Source of the DNA: Pseudomonas sp. SLFW
GTDB taxonomy: Bacteria > Pseudomonadota > Gammaproteobacteria > Pseudomonadales > Pseudomonadaceae
Assembly: GCF_009905615.1 (NCBI RefSeq)
Contig: NZ_JAAAKW010000006.1
Coordinates: 124,001-188,000 of the forward strand
Direction of reading: 5' to 3'
Length of the DNA: 64,000 nt
Shown here: positions 17,793-27,362 of the stretch, piece after piece
Position numbering within the stretch: the stretch's first letter is position 1
Layout: every line of letters begins with the position of its first letter
The notes under the pieces: model-generated
What the model was told of the DNA's origin: nothing
Database searches by the model: none
What the model saw: only the letters and a program-made list of their open reading frames with translations
Program-made: the position numbers and the translations under genes

Positions 17793-19046
17793 TCAGCGGT
17801 AAACCGGGAAATCGGCGCACAGCGCGGCGACTTGGCTGGCAACATTGGCCTCGACATCGGCATCGCCGAGGTTGTCGAGAATGTCGCAGATCCAGCCGGC
17901 CAGCGTGACGCATTGGGTAACTTTGAAACCGCGGGTGGTGACGGCCGGGGTGCCGATACGCAGGCCCGAAGTCACGAACGGCGATTGCGGGTCGTTCGGT
18001 ACGGCGTTCTTATTCACGGTAATGTGCGAACGGCCCAGTGCAGCGTCGGCTTCTTTACCGGTCAGCCCCTGACGGATCAGGCTGACGAGGAACAGGTGGT
18101 TGTCGGTGCCGCCGGACACAACGTCGTAACCGCGATCGATGAACACCTGAGCCATGGCCTGGGCGTTGTCGATCACTTGCTGTTGATAAGCCTTGAAGCC
18201 TGGCTCCATGGCTTCCTTGAAGCACACGGCCTTGCCAGCGATGACGTGCATCAGCGGGCCGCCCTGAGCGCCCGGGAATACCGCGGCGTTCAGTTTCTTT
18301 TCAATTTCTTCGTTGGCTTTGGCCAGGATCAGGCCGCCACGTGGACCGCGCAGGGTTTTGTGGGTGGTGGTGGTGACCACGTCAGCGAACGGAATCGGGT
18401 TCGGGTACAGACCGGCAGCGACCAGACCGGCCACGTGGGCCATGTCGACGAACAGCAGCGCACCGACTTTGTCAGCGATGGCGCGGAAGCGTGGGAAGTC
18501 CAGGGTCTTGGAGTAAGCCGAGAAGCCTGCAACGATCATCTTTGGCTTGTGCTCGACGGCCAAGCGCTCGACTTCGTCGTAATCGATCAGGCCGGTGGTG
18601 GTGTCGATGCCGTATTGGACGGCGTTGTAGAGCTTGCCCGAAGACGAAACTTTGGCGCCGTGGGTCAGGTGACCGCCGTGGGCCAGGCTCATGCCCAGAA
18701 TGGTGTCGCCGGCTTGCAGCAGGGCCAGGTAAACGGCGCTATTGGCGGACGAACCGGAGTGCGGCTGAACGTTGGCGTAATCAGCGCCGAACAGTTGCTT
18801 GGCGCGGTCGATGGCCAGTTGCTCAACCTTGTCGACGTGCTCGCAGCCACCGTAGTAACGCTTGCCCGGGTAGCCCTCGGCATATTTGTTGGTCAGGCCG
18901 CTGCCCTGAGCCTGCATCACGCGCTTGCTGGTGTAGTTCTCCGAGGCGATCAGCTCGATGTGATCTTCCTGACGTTGATCTTCGGCATTCATCGCTGCCA
19001 ACAGTGCATCGTCATAACCCTGGATTTGGTCTTGCTTGCTGAACAT
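17793..19046 (-). CDS. glyA: Serine hydroxymethyltransferase
   Basis: A 417-residue PLP enzyme interconverting glycine plus methylene-tetrahydrofolate and serine. The PLP lysine is in [16 protein letters not shown], and other conserved blocks are [20 protein letters not shown] and [20 protein letters not shown]. As first gene of the glyA-soxBDAG cluster it consumes the two products of sarcosine oxidation, glycine and the one-carbon unit. The intergenic region upstream should hold the promoter, expected from other Pseudomonas to respond to GbdR or SouR; no such site was verified here. Confidence 0.95.
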   Translation of the reverse strand: MFSKQDQIQGYDDALLAAMNAEDQRQEDHIELIASENYTSKRVMQAQGSGLTNKYAEGYPGKRYYGGCEHVDKVEQLAIDRAKQLFGADYANVQPHSGSSANSAVYLALLQAGDTILGMSLAHGGHLTHGAKVSSSGKLYNAVQYGIDTTTGLIDYDEVERLAVEHKPKMIVAGFSAYSKTLDFPRFRAIADKVGALLFVDMAHVAGLVAAGLYPNPIPFADVVTTTTHKTLRGPRGGLILAKANEEIEKKLNAAVFPGAQGGPLMHVIAGKAVCFKEAMEPGFKAYQQQVIDNAQAMAQVFIDRGYDVVSGGTDNHLFLVSLIRQGLTGKEADAALGRSHITVNKNAVPNDPQSPFVTSGLRIGTPAVTTRGFKVTQCVTLAGWICDILDNLGDADVEANVASQVAALCADFPVYR

Positions 19047-19223
19047 CGCGGTTCTCCCAGCGGCGGCGCGGCGCCTGAATTGTCGTGTTGGGGCTTTTGG
19101 ATCACCCCTTGGCAGCGATGGTAGGGCTGACGCAGACAGGCCAGATGCCTACGCACGCCACGCAAAGGCGCGTTTACGACATGGTTTTGCGGGGAGAGTG
19201 AAATGCAGGGTTTAACATGACAC

Positions 19224-19314
19224 TTGTAGGAGCGCGCTTGCCCGCGAAAACGTTGTATCAGGCGGGTTCTATGCCTCTGACACACCGCCATCGCGGGCAA
19301 GCGCGCTCCTACGC
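19224..19314. repeat. REPIN, GTAGGAGCGCGCTTGCCCGCG type
   Basis: Inverted pair TTGTAGGAGCGCGCTTGCCC and its near-perfect reverse complement, about 45 bases apart, between glyA and alaC. Confidence 0.85.
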
Positions 19315-19335
19315 TTTGGTCGTATTCCAAACAAA

Positions 19336-19359
19336 AATCCCCGACCTGGGCCGGGGATT
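19336..19359 (-). terminator. Rho-independent terminator after alaC
   Basis: Perfect eight-base stem AATCCCCG / CGGGGATT, followed by T residues on the minus strand, 22 bases past the alaC stop. Confidence 0.75.
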
Positions 19360-19380
19360 CTGGAATAACGAATGTCGCAT

Positions 19381-20598
19381 TCAGACCGATTTTGCAGGCA
19401 ACAACCCATCCGCCCGGAACATCCCGCGAATACCCCGCACCGCCTGACGAATCCGGTCTTGGTTCTCGATCAGCGCGAAACGCACGTGATCGTCGCCGTA
19501 CTCACCAAAACCGACACCCGGCGAGACGCAGACCTTGGCTTCGAGCAGCAACTTCTTGGCGAACTCCAGCGAGCCCAGGTGCGCGTAGGCCTCAGGAATC
19601 TTGGCCCAGACGTACATCGACGCCTTCGGGTTTTCCACCATCCAGCCCAGTTCATGCAGGCCTTTGACCAGCACGTTGCGGCGTTGGCGGTATTGCTCGG
19701 CGATGTCGAGCACGCACTGTTGGTCGCCTTCCAGTGCCGCGATCGCCGCCACTTGCAGCGGCGTGAAGGTGCCGTAGTCGTGGTAGCTCTTGATTCGGGC
19801 CAAGGCGTTGACCAGTTCGGGGTTGCCGACCATGAAGCCGATGCGCCAGCCCGCCATGTTGTAGCTCTTGGACAGGGTGAAAAACTCCACTGCGATGTCC
19901 TTGGCGCCGGGCACCTGCATGATCGACGGGGCTTTCCAGCCGTCGTAGACGATGTCGGCGTAGGCCAGGTCGTGCACCACCAACACGTCGTACTGTTTGG
20001 CGAGCGCGACCACGCGTTCGAAGAAGTCCAGCTCGACGCACTGCGCGGTCGGGTTGGACGGGAAGCCCAGAATCATCATCTTCGGCTTGGGGATCGAGCC
20101 ACGAATGGCTTTTTCCAGTTCGGCGAAGAAGTCCACGCCCGGCACCAGCGGCACCGAGCGCACCTGAGCGCCTGCGATCACGGCACCATAGATGTGGATC
20201 GGGTAGCTGGGGTTCGGCACTAGCACCGTGTCACCTTGGTCAAGGGTGGCGAGCATCAGGTGCGCTAGGCCCTCTTTCGAGCCAATGGTGACGATGGCTT
20301 CGGTTTCGGGGTCGATGTCGACCTCGTAGCGGGTTTTGTACCAACTGGAAATCGCCCGACGCAAACGCGGGATGCCACGCGAAGTCGAGTAGCCGTGAGT
20401 GTCTTCACGTTGGGCGACGGTGACCAGTTTTTCGACGATATGCGGCGGCGTTGCCCCATCGGGGTTACCCATGCTCAGGTCGATGATGTCCTCACCACGA
20501 CGACGAGCAGCCATTTTCAGCTCGGCAGTGATGTTGAACACGTAAGGGGGGAGTCGATCGATGCGCGCAAAACGGCGCGGCGAACCTTGGTCAGCCAT
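19381..20598 (-). CDS. alaC: Alanine transaminase (AlaC-type class I aminotransferase)
   Basis: A 405-residue PLP aminotransferase making alanine from pyruvate and glutamate. The start at 20598 ([10 protein letters not shown]) is preferred over upstream in-frame ATGs because GAGG lies six bases before it and AlaC homologues start there. Key blocks are [33 protein letters not shown], the PLP lysine in [20 protein letters not shown] and the substrate-carboxylate arginine in [10 protein letters not shown]. It is monocistronic with its own terminator. Confidence 0.9.
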   Translation of the reverse strand: MADQGSPRRFARIDRLPPYVFNITAELKMAARRRGEDIIDLSMGNPDGATPPHIVEKLVTVAQREDTHGYSTSRGIPRLRRAISSWYKTRYEVDIDPETEAIVTIGSKEGLAHLMLATLDQGDTVLVPNPSYPIHIYGAVIAGAQVRSVPLVPGVDFFAELEKAIRGSIPKPKMMILGFPSNPTAQCVELDFFERVVALAKQYDVLVVHDLAYADIVYDGWKAPSIMQVPGAKDIAVEFFTLSKSYNMAGWRIGFMVGNPELVNALARIKSYHDYGTFTPLQVAAIAALEGDQQCVLDIAEQYRQRRNVLVKGLHELGWMVENPKASMYVWAKIPEAYAHLGSLEFAKKLLLEAKVCVSPGVGFGEYGDDHVRFALIENQDRIRQAVRGIRGMFRADGLLPAKSV

Positions 20599-20741
20599 GG
20601 AAACCTCAAGAAGACGTAAGCGCCCGGAACCGTCCGAGCGACGCTGGCCACTGCGGTGGCCTGGTGCGGAAGATAAGGGGCGTGATGGCGGTTTGTCTAC
20701 AGGGTCGTGGAGAGAAATACCTATTCCGCGATCACCACGTC

Positions 20742-20848
20742 CCCTGTAGGAGCCGGCTTGCTGGCGAACGCGATGCATTACCCGACATTGATGCAACTGA
20801 CCCAACGCATTCGTCGGATCGCCGCCCGCAGCAAGCCGGCTCCTACTG
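20742..20848. repeat. REPIN, GTAGGAGCCGGCTTGCTGGCG type
   Basis: Inverted pair of CCTGTAGGAGCCGGCTTGCT and its counterpart ending in GGCTCCTACTG, between alaC and the TraX-like gene. Confidence 0.85.
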
Positions 20849-20857
20849 AGGTACGCG

Positions 20858-21604
20858 TCAAACCATGACCATGTGACGCACACCGAGCAGCACCAAAAAA
20901 TGCAGCGGATAGATCAGATACGCCCACCTGCGCATCGGCCAGACACCGAATCCGGGTCGCCATCGCAACAGCGCCAGCCCCAGAAACGGCCCCAGCAGAC
21001 ACGCGATCAACGCCCCAATCGAAATCGGATCGCCCCACATCATTCCGTCGATGATCTTCGGCCATTCATTGCTCAACAGGCAGACCACCCCCGGAACCAC
21101 CGCGAGCCACAACGGCCCGCGCAGCACCAACAGAAAGGCCGTCGGCAGCAACACCCCATAGGCCCCGAACATGAGTTGCTCGCCAAACGCGACACCCATA
21201 CCGAGTGCGACAACACCCAAAATGCGGGGCATCGATGAACGAGCAACCGCGCCCTGCGCCACCAGCAGCCCCAGTACCAAGGTCGGCAGGACGTTCAGCG
21301 TAGTGACCTCATCCGCCATGTACAGCCGATAGGGAAACTCGGCGACCACGGAAAAAACCACCAGCCACGTCAGATATTTCCAGTCCGGACGAGGCGTCAC
21401 CCCGCGCGAAAGGCTGCGTCCGACATTCGCCGCAATCGCCAGACAGAACCACGCAAACGCCAATCGTCCCGGCACGTACAGCCCATCGACATGCCAACCG
21501 ACATAACGCAAGTGATCGAGCACCATACTCAGCATCGCCAGCCACTTGAGCAGGTCCAAGGCCCGGTCGCGCTCGGGGCGCACCGCTGAAATCGTCTCGG
21601 TCAT
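20858..21604 (-). CDS. TraX-family polytopic membrane protein
   Basis: A 248-residue protein with about seven to eight hydrophobic segments. The start [20 protein letters not shown] and the [15 protein letters not shown] segment are typical of the TraX family, named after the F-pilin acetylase; chromosomal members are of unknown function and may acetylate a surface component. No conjugation genes are nearby, so a role in pilin maturation is unlikely here. The gene lies between alaC and the divergently transcribed ltaE. Confidence 0.82.
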   Translation of the reverse strand: MTETISAVRPERDRALDLLKWLAMLSMVLDHLRYVGWHVDGLYVPGRLAFAWFCLAIAANVGRSLSRGVTPRPDWKYLTWLVVFSVVAEFPYRLYMADEVTTLNVLPTLVLGLLVAQGAVARSSMPRILGVVALGMGVAFGEQLMFGAYGVLLPTAFLLVLRGPLWLAVVPGVVCLLSNEWPKIIDGMMWGDPISIGALIACLLGPFLGLALLRWRPGFGVWPMRRWAYLIYPLHFLVLLGVRHMVMV

Positions 21605-21718
21605 CGAGCCTCACTCATTTGCTGCTCTCCGTTTTACTGAATGTTCTGACGCAAGAATGCATGACCTCTGCATTGAAATCTGGTTACAGTCGCAACCTTC
21701 GATTACAGGGAACCGGCC

Positions 21719-22759
21719 ATGTCAGACCAAAGCCAGCAGTTTGCCAGCGACAACTATTCGGGAATCTGCCCGGAAGCGTGGGCGGCCATGGAGCAAGCCA
21801 ACCATGGCCACCAGCGTGCCTACGGCGACGACCAATGGACAGCACGCGCTGCCGATCAATTCCGCCAGCTGTTCGAAACCGACTGCGAAGTGTTTTTCGC
21901 CTTCAACGGCACGGCAGCCAACTCATTGGCGCTGTCGTCGTTGTGCCAGAGCTACCACAGCGTCATCTGCTCCGAAACCGCCCACGTCGAAACCGACGAG
22001 TGTGGCGCGCCGGAGTTCTTTTCCAACGGCTCGAAGCTGCTCACCGCTCGCAGCGAGAACGGCAAGCTGACGCCCGCGTCGATTCGTGAAGTCGCGCTCA
22101 AGCGCGCCGACATCCACTATCCGAAACCGCGTGTCGTGACGCTGACTCAGGCAACCGAAGTCGGCAGCGTCTACCTGCCCGAAGAGCTGAAAGCCATCAG
22201 CGACACCTGCAAGGAACTGGGCCTGAACCTGCACATGGACGGCGCCCGTTTCGCCAACGCCTGCGCATTTCTGGGCTGCTCACCGGCTGAGCTGACCTGG
22301 AAAGCGGGCATCGACGTGCTGTGCTTCGGCGGCACCAAGAACGGCATGGCAGTGGGTGAGGCGATTCTGTTCTTCAACCACAAGCTGGCAGAAGACTTCG
22401 ACTATCGCTGCAAGCAGGCAGGGCAACTGGCGTCGAAAATGCGTTTTCTGTCGGCTCCTTGGGTGGGCCTGCTGGAAAACGATGCGTGGCTCAAACACGC
22501 TCGCCACGCCAACGCCTGTGCGCAATTGCTGGCCGACCTGGTCAAGGACATTCCGGGCGTTGAGCTGATGTTCCCGGTGCAGGCCAACGGCGTATTCCTG
22601 CAACTGTCGGAGGCAGCCATTGCCGCACTGACCGCCAAGGGCTGGCGGTTCTACACCTTCATCGGCAGCGGCGGCGCGCGCTTCATGTGCTCGTGGGACA
22701 CCGAAGAGGCCCGCGTGCGCGAGCTGGCCGCGGATATCCGTCTGGTGATGGGGGCCTGA
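21719..22759 (+). CDS. ltaE: Low-specificity L-threonine aldolase
   Basis: A 346-residue PLP enzyme cleaving threonine or allo-threonine to glycine and acetaldehyde. Visible are SDNYSGICPEAWAAMEQANH at the N-terminus, HMDGARFANACAFLGCSPAE with the cofactor-binding aspartate, and the PLP lysine in LCFGGTKNGMAVGEAILFF. It stands alone, with a divergent TraX-like gene upstream and a REPIN downstream. In a betaine-using strain it would link glycine and threonine pools, but that is inference. Confidence 0.93.
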   Translation: MSDQSQQFASDNYSGICPEAWAAMEQANHGHQRAYGDDQWTARAADQFRQLFETDCEVFFAFNGTAANSLALSSLCQSYHSVICSETAHVETDECGAPEFFSNGSKLLTARSENGKLTPASIREVALKRADIHYPKPRVVTLTQATEVGSVYLPEELKAISDTCKELGLNLHMDGARFANACAFLGCSPAELTWKAGIDVLCFGGTKNGMAVGEAILFFNHKLAEDFDYRCKQAGQLASKMRFLSAPWVGLLENDAWLKHARHANACAQLLADLVKDIPGVELMFPVQANGVFLQLSEAAIAALTAKGWRFYTFIGSGGARFMCSWDTEEARVRELAADIRLVMGA

Positions 22760-22795
22760 TCGCAGCCGCCGATCTCTCTGACCAAACGCAATATC

Positions 22796-22891
22796 CCCCT
22801 GTGGGAGCGAATTCATTCGCGAAAAAGGGTACATCCGACATTGATGTGTCGGATGTACCTACCAATCGCAAATGAATTCGCTCCCACAGGG
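22796..22891. repeat. REPIN with an extra central hairpin
   Basis: Inverted pair GTGGGAGCGAATTCATTCGC and its reverse complement. The spacer itself is a strong palindrome (GGTACATCCGACA, short loop, TGTCGGATGTACC). It separates the convergent ltaE and zapA-like genes and could act as a two-way terminator. Confidence 0.85.
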
Positions 22892-22902
22892 AATCGCGGC
22901 AT

Positions 22903-23205
22903 TCACCCCTGCGCAATCACCTTCTCAATCACCTCGACCGTCGCACTGACCTTGTCTTCATAGCGGCTCAGCGCTTCGGCGTGTTGCTGCTTGAGTTCGA
23001 TCTGCTTCGAACACAGGTTCAGCGCCGCCAGCACCAAGAGGCGATCACCGATCAGCGTCGGATAACTGCGCTTGGTCTCGGACAGGGCCGACTTGAGCAT
23101 GACCACGGCATCCATCAGCGTCTGTTCCTGACCTTCAGGCGCTTTGATCGTGTAATCGTTGCCGAGAATGGAAATGACCTTGGTGGTGTCGCGGTCAAGG
23201 ATCAT
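22903..23205 (-). CDS. zapA: ZapA-family cell division protein (divergent paralogue)
   Basis: A 100-residue protein with the ZapA N-terminal domain (VISILGNDYTIKAPEGQEQT) and the conserved IGDRLLVLAALNLCSKQIEL helix, followed by a C-terminal coiled coil (QQHAEALSRYEDKVSATVEV). ZapA binds FtsZ and promotes its bundling. The ATG overlaps the stop of the upstream coiled-coil gene by four bases. I see neither a 6S RNA gene nor ygfA next to it, which normally accompany the main zapA in Pseudomonas, so this may be a second copy. The symbol is given for the family. Confidence 0.75.
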   Translation of the reverse strand: MILDRDTTKVISILGNDYTIKAPEGQEQTLMDAVVMLKSALSETKRSYPTLIGDRLLVLAALNLCSKQIELKQQHAEALSRYEDKVSATVEVIEKVIAQG

Positions 23206-23435
23206 GCGCCGACCGCACTTGCGCTGGTGGCGCGATCAACCAACGCCTGAATACGGGCGGCCGTGGCGCCCTGCTTCTCTTCCTGCTCCAGCAGACTCAA
23301 CTGCAAACTGTCGTTGTCATCCCTGGCTTGTTTCAATTCTTCGGCGAGCTGAACATTCGTGTTCTGCAGCGTCTGATTCTGCTGAACCAGATCACCGACG
23401 AGTTTTTCCAACTGGCTTAGAGATGCTTCCAACAT
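23202..23435 (-). CDS. Small coiled-coil protein, ZapB-like
   Basis: A 77-residue protein that is almost one continuous heptad-repeat coiled coil (LEKLVGDLVQQNQTLQNTNV, then QLAEELKQARDDNDSLQLSL). It has no signal peptide. The arrangement, a short coiled-coil gene overlapping zapA by ATGA, is the conserved zapB-like/zapA pair that ties the division ring to other septal factors. The function is inferred from this pairing. Confidence 0.72.
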   Translation of the reverse strand: MLEASLSQLEKLVGDLVQQNQTLQNTNVQLAEELKQARDDNDSLQLSLLEQEEKQGATAARIQALVDRATSASAVGA

Positions 23436-23756
23436 TTTGATTTCTCAGGCAAATTTCAAAGGGCGCGTACGATAAAGAAAAGTCACTTCAGCTACCAGTG
23501 AAATCAGGGCATTCACGCCACAACACCGACACAAAAAGCACAGATACCGCTTCAATTCCGCAAACGCATAACGGACCTGATTGACTGCGTTTTCCCCCTC
23601 TTGTTCCTGCTGTTCGTCAGATCGACCTGCCTGCGACAGATGCGCGCACTATGGACCAACCAGTTCAAGTCTTGGCATGCCTGACCGATAAGCAAGTATT
23701 CCTTTTCGTACCTCCCCTTTGTTTCGCATGGATCGCGCCCTAATTCAGGAACAGTC
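23436..23756. other. Divergent intergenic region between the zap pair and the first chemoreceptor gene
   Basis: A 321-base gap, relatively AT-rich. It carries a sigma28-like promoter for the chemoreceptor gene near its right end and must carry the zap promoter near its left end. No gene recognised. Confidence 0.6.
23665..23691 (+). promoter_or_regulatory. FliA (sigma28)-like promoter, first chemoreceptor gene
   Basis: TCAAGTCT (23665-23672), 11-base spacer, ACCGATAA (23684-23691). Compared with the flagellar consensus TAAAGTTT-N11-GCCGATAA it matches 6 of 8 and 7 of 8. It lies about 65 bases before the ATG. Confidence 0.75.
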
Positions 23757-25382
23757 ATGTCCCTTCGCAACATGAACATCGCGCCCCGTGCTTTTCTCGG
23801 CTTCTCCATCATCGGCTTGCTGATGCTGGTGCTTGGCATCTTCGCGCTCGCGCAGATGAGCAAGATCAACGACGCCACTGAAGCCATGGCCACCAACAGC
23901 ATGCCCAGCATCAAGGCGCTGGATAAGCTGACCGAGGCCAGCGTTCGTCTACGCGTCCTGTCCTATCGTCTGATGCTCAACCGCGAAGCCGATACCCAGC
24001 AAAAGACGCTCGACCTACTGGCCACCCGTAACCGGCAGATCGAAGAAGCACGCGCCGTTTATGTGAAGTTGATCTCCGCCCCTGAAGAGCAGGCGACGTA
24101 CGATCAATACGTGAAACTGCTGGGCGACTATCGCCAGCTCGAAGACCGCATGAAATCGTTGAGCAGCGCTAACAAGCTGGACGACCTGACGGCTTTGCTT
24201 AACAACGACCTGCAAACCAACTCGGACCAGATGAACGTGGTCTTGAGCAAGCTGGTGGAAATCAACACCCAGCAGCTCAACGACACCAACAAAGACGCCT
24301 CGAACCAGTATTCGACGGCCTTCACGATGGTGGTCACGCTGTTGATCATTGCCACTCTGCTGACGCTACTGTTCGCCTGGCTGCTGACGAACAGCATCAC
24401 TCGCCCAATCTCCTCTGCGCTGAAAGCGGCGGAGGAAATCGCCGAGGGTGATCTGACCCGCACCATTCAGGTAGACGGGAATGACGAAGCCGGTCGTCTG
24501 CTGGCGGCCATGCTGAAAATGCAATCGAAGCTGCGCGACACACTGCAACGCATTTCCGGTTCCGCGACTCAACTGGCGTCTGCCGCTGAAGAGCTGAACG
24601 CCGTCACCGACGAAAGCGCCCGTGGCCTTTCCCAGCAAAACAACGAGATCGAACAGGCCGCGACCGCTGTCAACGAGATGACCAGCGCCGTCGAAGAAGT
24701 GGCCCGCAACGCCGTCAGCACCTCCGAAGCATCGAAAAACGCCACCACCTCGGCCAGCGACGGCCGCGATCTGGTGCAGGAAACCGTCAGCGCCATCGAA
24801 CGCATGAGCGGAGATGTGCAAAGCACTGCCACCCTGATCGGCAACCTCGCCGAGCAATCCCGCGACATCGGCAAGGTGCTGGACGTGATTCGGGGTCTCG
24901 CCGACCAGACCAACCTGCTGGCCCTCAACGCCGCCATTGAAGCTGCACGTGCGGGCGAAGCCGGCCGTGGCTTTGCCGTCGTGGCCGACGAAGTGCGCGC
25001 CCTCGCCCACCGCACCCAGCAATCGACCAGCGAAATCGAACGCATGATCGGCAGCATTCAGGGCGGGACCGAGGAGGCCGTCAACTCGATGCGCAGCAGC
25101 ACCGAACGCGCCGAATCGACGTTAAACATCGCAAAAGGCGCAGGCGTTGCGCTGGACACCATTAACGGTGCGGTGGTGGAAATCAACGAACGTAATCTGG
25201 TAATCGCCAGCGCCGCCGAAGAACAGGCTCAAGTGGCTCGCGAGGTGGACCGCAATCTGGTCAACATTCGCGATCTGTCGACCCAATCGGCCACGGGCGC
25301 CAACCAGACCAGCGCAGCGAGCAACGAACTGTCGCGTCTGGCCGTGGACCTGAACGGCATGGTCGCCCGCTTCCGCCTGTAA
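23757..25382 (+). CDS. Methyl-accepting chemotaxis protein 1
   Basis: A 541-residue chemoreceptor. The first membrane segment is residues 11-31 ([20 protein letters not shown]), a periplasmic four-helix-bundle sensor spans about 32-187, and the second segment is about 188-210 ([20 protein letters not shown]). A HAMP domain follows, then the long cytoplasmic coiled coil with hairpin tip [20 protein letters not shown]. It ends in MVARFRL without a CheR/CheB pentapeptide. From the HAMP domain on it is almost identical to the downstream copy, while the sensor differs, so the two probably detect different ligands. Expression is expected with flagellar genes. Confidence 0.95.
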   Translation: MSLRNMNIAPRAFLGFSIIGLLMLVLGIFALAQMSKINDATEAMATNSMPSIKALDKLTEASVRLRVLSYRLMLNREADTQQKTLDLLATRNRQIEEARAVYVKLISAPEEQATYDQYVKLLGDYRQLEDRMKSLSSANKLDDLTALLNNDLQTNSDQMNVVLSKLVEINTQQLNDTNKDASNQYSTAFTMVVTLLIIATLLTLLFAWLLTNSITRPISSALKAAEEIAEGDLTRTIQVDGNDEAGRLLAAMLKMQSKLRDTLQRISGSATQLASAAEELNAVTDESARGLSQQNNEIEQAATAVNEMTSAVEEVARNAVSTSEASKNATTSASDGRDLVQETVSAIERMSGDVQSTATLIGNLAEQSRDIGKVLDVIRGLADQTNLLALNAAIEAARAGEAGRGFAVVADEVRALAHRTQQSTSEIERMIGSIQGGTEEAVNSMRSSTERAESTLNIAKGAGVALDTINGAVVEINERNLVIASAAEEQAQVAREVDRNLVNIRDLSTQSATGANQTSAASNELSRLAVDLNGMVARFRL

Positions 25383-25399
25383 GCCGCTGACAGCCATGA

Positions 25400-25437
25400 A
25401 AAAAGGGGAATGCGCCTATGCGTATTCCCCTTTTTTC
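25400..25437 (+). terminator. Rho-independent terminator after chemoreceptor 1
   Basis: Symmetric hairpin AAAAAAGGGGAATGCG / CGTATTCCCCTTTTTT with a short loop, 18 bases after the stop codon, active in either direction. Confidence 0.85.
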
Positions 25438-25504
25438 GTCCCTGCTGGTTTGAAAACCTTCGGATCGACAGCAAGCTATTTATTTCAAAATAATGCAAAT
25501 ACGC

Positions 25505-25531
25505 TCAAGGCCCCGGATTTACGACCGATAG
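25505..25531 (+). promoter_or_regulatory. FliA (sigma28)-like promoter, second chemoreceptor gene
   Basis: TCAAGGCC (25505-25512), 11-base spacer, ACCGATAG (25524-25531), the same geometry as at 23665-23691. It lies about 68 bases before the ATG, so the second gene has its own flagellar-class promoter. Confidence 0.7.
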
Positions 25532-25598
25532 GCAGTAACCAGACTCGTTTAAAAACGGCCAGGGCGCAGGTCTGCGCCCATTTCTCGGATGATCGGTT

Positions 25599-27224
25599 AT
25601 GTCACTGCGCAACATGAACATCGCTCCACGCGCGTTTTTCAGTTTTGCCCTGATAGGCGCCCTGATGTTGTTTCTCGGCATCTTCTCGTTGACGCAGATG
25701 AGCAAGATTCGTTCTGAAGGCAACGAAATCGCAAAGAACACCGTGCCGAGCATTCGCAGCCTGGACAAGATGATCGACACCAGCGTGCGCTTACGCGTCC
25801 TGTCTTTCCGGCTGCTGGTCAACCGTGACCCGGCCGTTCAACAGAAGACCCTCGACGCCATGACATCCCGCTTCCAGCAAATGGGTATTGCCCAAGCTGT
25901 TTATGAAAAGCTGCCGACGACCGCGGACGAAAAAACCAACTATGCCGAATTCAAGCAGCTGCTGACCCAGTACCGTCAGCTCGAAGACCGCATGCGCGCC
26001 CTCAGCCAAGACGGAAAAACGGAAGAACTCGCCCGGCTGTTGAACGTCGACTTGCAGGAAAACTCCGACAAGATGAATGCCGTTCTGTCGAAGCTGGTGG
26101 AGATCAACAGCAAAGAGTCTGACGCCGCCAACGCCTCTGCGGGCGAGCAATACAACATGGCGTTCAATATGGTGGTCGGGTTGCTGATCCTTGCGACGGT
26201 CCTGACGTTGCTGTTCGCCTGGCTGCTGACCAACAGCATCACTCGCCCGATAGGTGCTGCGCTCAAGGCCGCCGAAGAAATCGCCGAGGGCGACCTGACG
26301 TCAACGATTGTCGCGGACGGTTCGGACGAAGCGGGTCGCTTGTTGACGGCCATGCTGAAGATGCAATCAAAACTGCGCGACACGCTGCAACGCATTTCCG
26401 GCTCAGCCACTCAACTGGCGTCTGCCGCTGAAGAACTCAATGCCGTGACCGACGAGAGTGCCCGAGGCCTGTCGCAACAGAACAACGAAATCGAACAGGC
26501 CGCGACCGCTGTCAACGAGATGACCAGCGCCGTCGAAGAAGTGGCCCGCAACGCAGTCAGCACCTCCGAAGCTTCAAAGAACGCTACGTCTTCGGCCAGC
26601 GACGGCCGTGATCTGGTGCAGGAAACCGTCAGCGCCATCGAACGCATGAGCGCAGACGTGCAAAGCACCGCCACCCTGATCGGCAACCTCGCGGATGAAT
26701 CCCGCGACATCGGCAAGGTGCTGGACGTCATTCGTGGCCTGGCCGACCAGACCAACCTCCTCGCCCTCAACGCCGCCATCGAAGCCGCACGCGCCGGTGA
26801 AGCCGGTCGCGGTTTTGCCGTCGTGGCCGACGAAGTGCGCGCCCTCGCCCACCGTACCCAGCAATCGACCAGCGAAATCGAACGCATGATCGGCAGTATT
26901 CAGGGCGGCACCGAAAAGGCTGTCAACTCGATGCGCAGCAGTACCGAACGCGCTGAATCGACGCTGAGCATCGCCAAAGGCGCAGGCGTTGCGCTGGACA
27001 CCATTAACACCGCGGTGGTCGAGATCAACGAACGCAACCTGGTGATCGCCAGCGCCGCCGAAGAACAGGCCCAAGTGGCGCGAGAAGTGGACCGCAACCT
27101 GGTCAACATCCGCGACCTCTCTGCGCAATCCACCACCGGCGCCAGCCAGACCAGCGCAGCCAGCAACGAACTGTCGCGACTGGCGGTTGATTTGAACGGG
27201 ATGGTGGCGCGGTTCAGGGTGTAA
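25599..27224 (+). CDS. Methyl-accepting chemotaxis protein 2 (tandem paralogue)
   Basis: A 541-residue chemoreceptor of the same length and layout as its upstream neighbour: both start [13 protein letters not shown], and the membrane segments and HAMP sit at matching positions. From the HAMP to the C-terminus only about 17 residues differ, whereas the sensor region (residues 32-187) shares roughly half its residues. The C-terminus MVARFRV lacks a CheR-docking pentapeptide. A terminator and a separate promoter lie between the genes, so they can be expressed independently. The ligand cannot be predicted. Confidence 0.95.
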   Translation: MSLRNMNIAPRAFFSFALIGALMLFLGIFSLTQMSKIRSEGNEIAKNTVPSIRSLDKMIDTSVRLRVLSFRLLVNRDPAVQQKTLDAMTSRFQQMGIAQAVYEKLPTTADEKTNYAEFKQLLTQYRQLEDRMRALSQDGKTEELARLLNVDLQENSDKMNAVLSKLVEINSKESDAANASAGEQYNMAFNMVVGLLILATVLTLLFAWLLTNSITRPIGAALKAAEEIAEGDLTSTIVADGSDEAGRLLTAMLKMQSKLRDTLQRISGSATQLASAAEELNAVTDESARGLSQQNNEIEQAATAVNEMTSAVEEVARNAVSTSEASKNATSSASDGRDLVQETVSAIERMSADVQSTATLIGNLADESRDIGKVLDVIRGLADQTNLLALNAAIEAARAGEAGRGFAVVADEVRALAHRTQQSTSEIERMIGSIQGGTEKAVNSMRSSTERAESTLSIAKGAGVALDTINTAVVEINERNLVIASAAEEQAQVAREVDRNLVNIRDLSAQSTTGASQTSAASNELSRLAVDLNGMVARFRV

Positions 27225-27250
27225 TAACCCTCTACCAAAACGCATAAGCA

Positions 27251-27342
27251 TTGTGGGAGCGAATTCATTCGCGATGAGGCCAAGCCAGACGATAGTTATC
27301 TATCAACTGAAAGACCTATCGCGGATGAATCCGCTCCCACAG
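27251..27342. repeat. REPIN, GTGGGAGCGAATTCATTCGCG type
   Basis: Inverted pair between the convergent chemoreceptor 2 and gbcB genes; the left arm is TTGTGGGAGCGAATTCATTC. Confidence 0.85.
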
Positions 27343-27362
27343 TTTTGATCGCAGCGAGTGGA

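Larger units (their letters stand above)
19047..19380. other. Intergenic region upstream of glyA with REPIN and terminator
   Basis: A 334-base gap. It holds the presumed glyA promoter (right-hand end, 19047-19220), a REPIN at 19224-19314 and the alaC terminator at 19336-19359. No coding frame of note. Confidence 0.6.

Noticed and set aside
20858-21604. TraX-like gene as evidence of a conjugative element
   Set aside because: No other transfer genes, relaxase or integrase are nearby, and chromosomal TraX relatives are common.
22903-23205. 6S RNA gene next to zapA
   Set aside because: No 6S-like structured sequence is visible on either side; the neighbouring hairpin is a REPIN.
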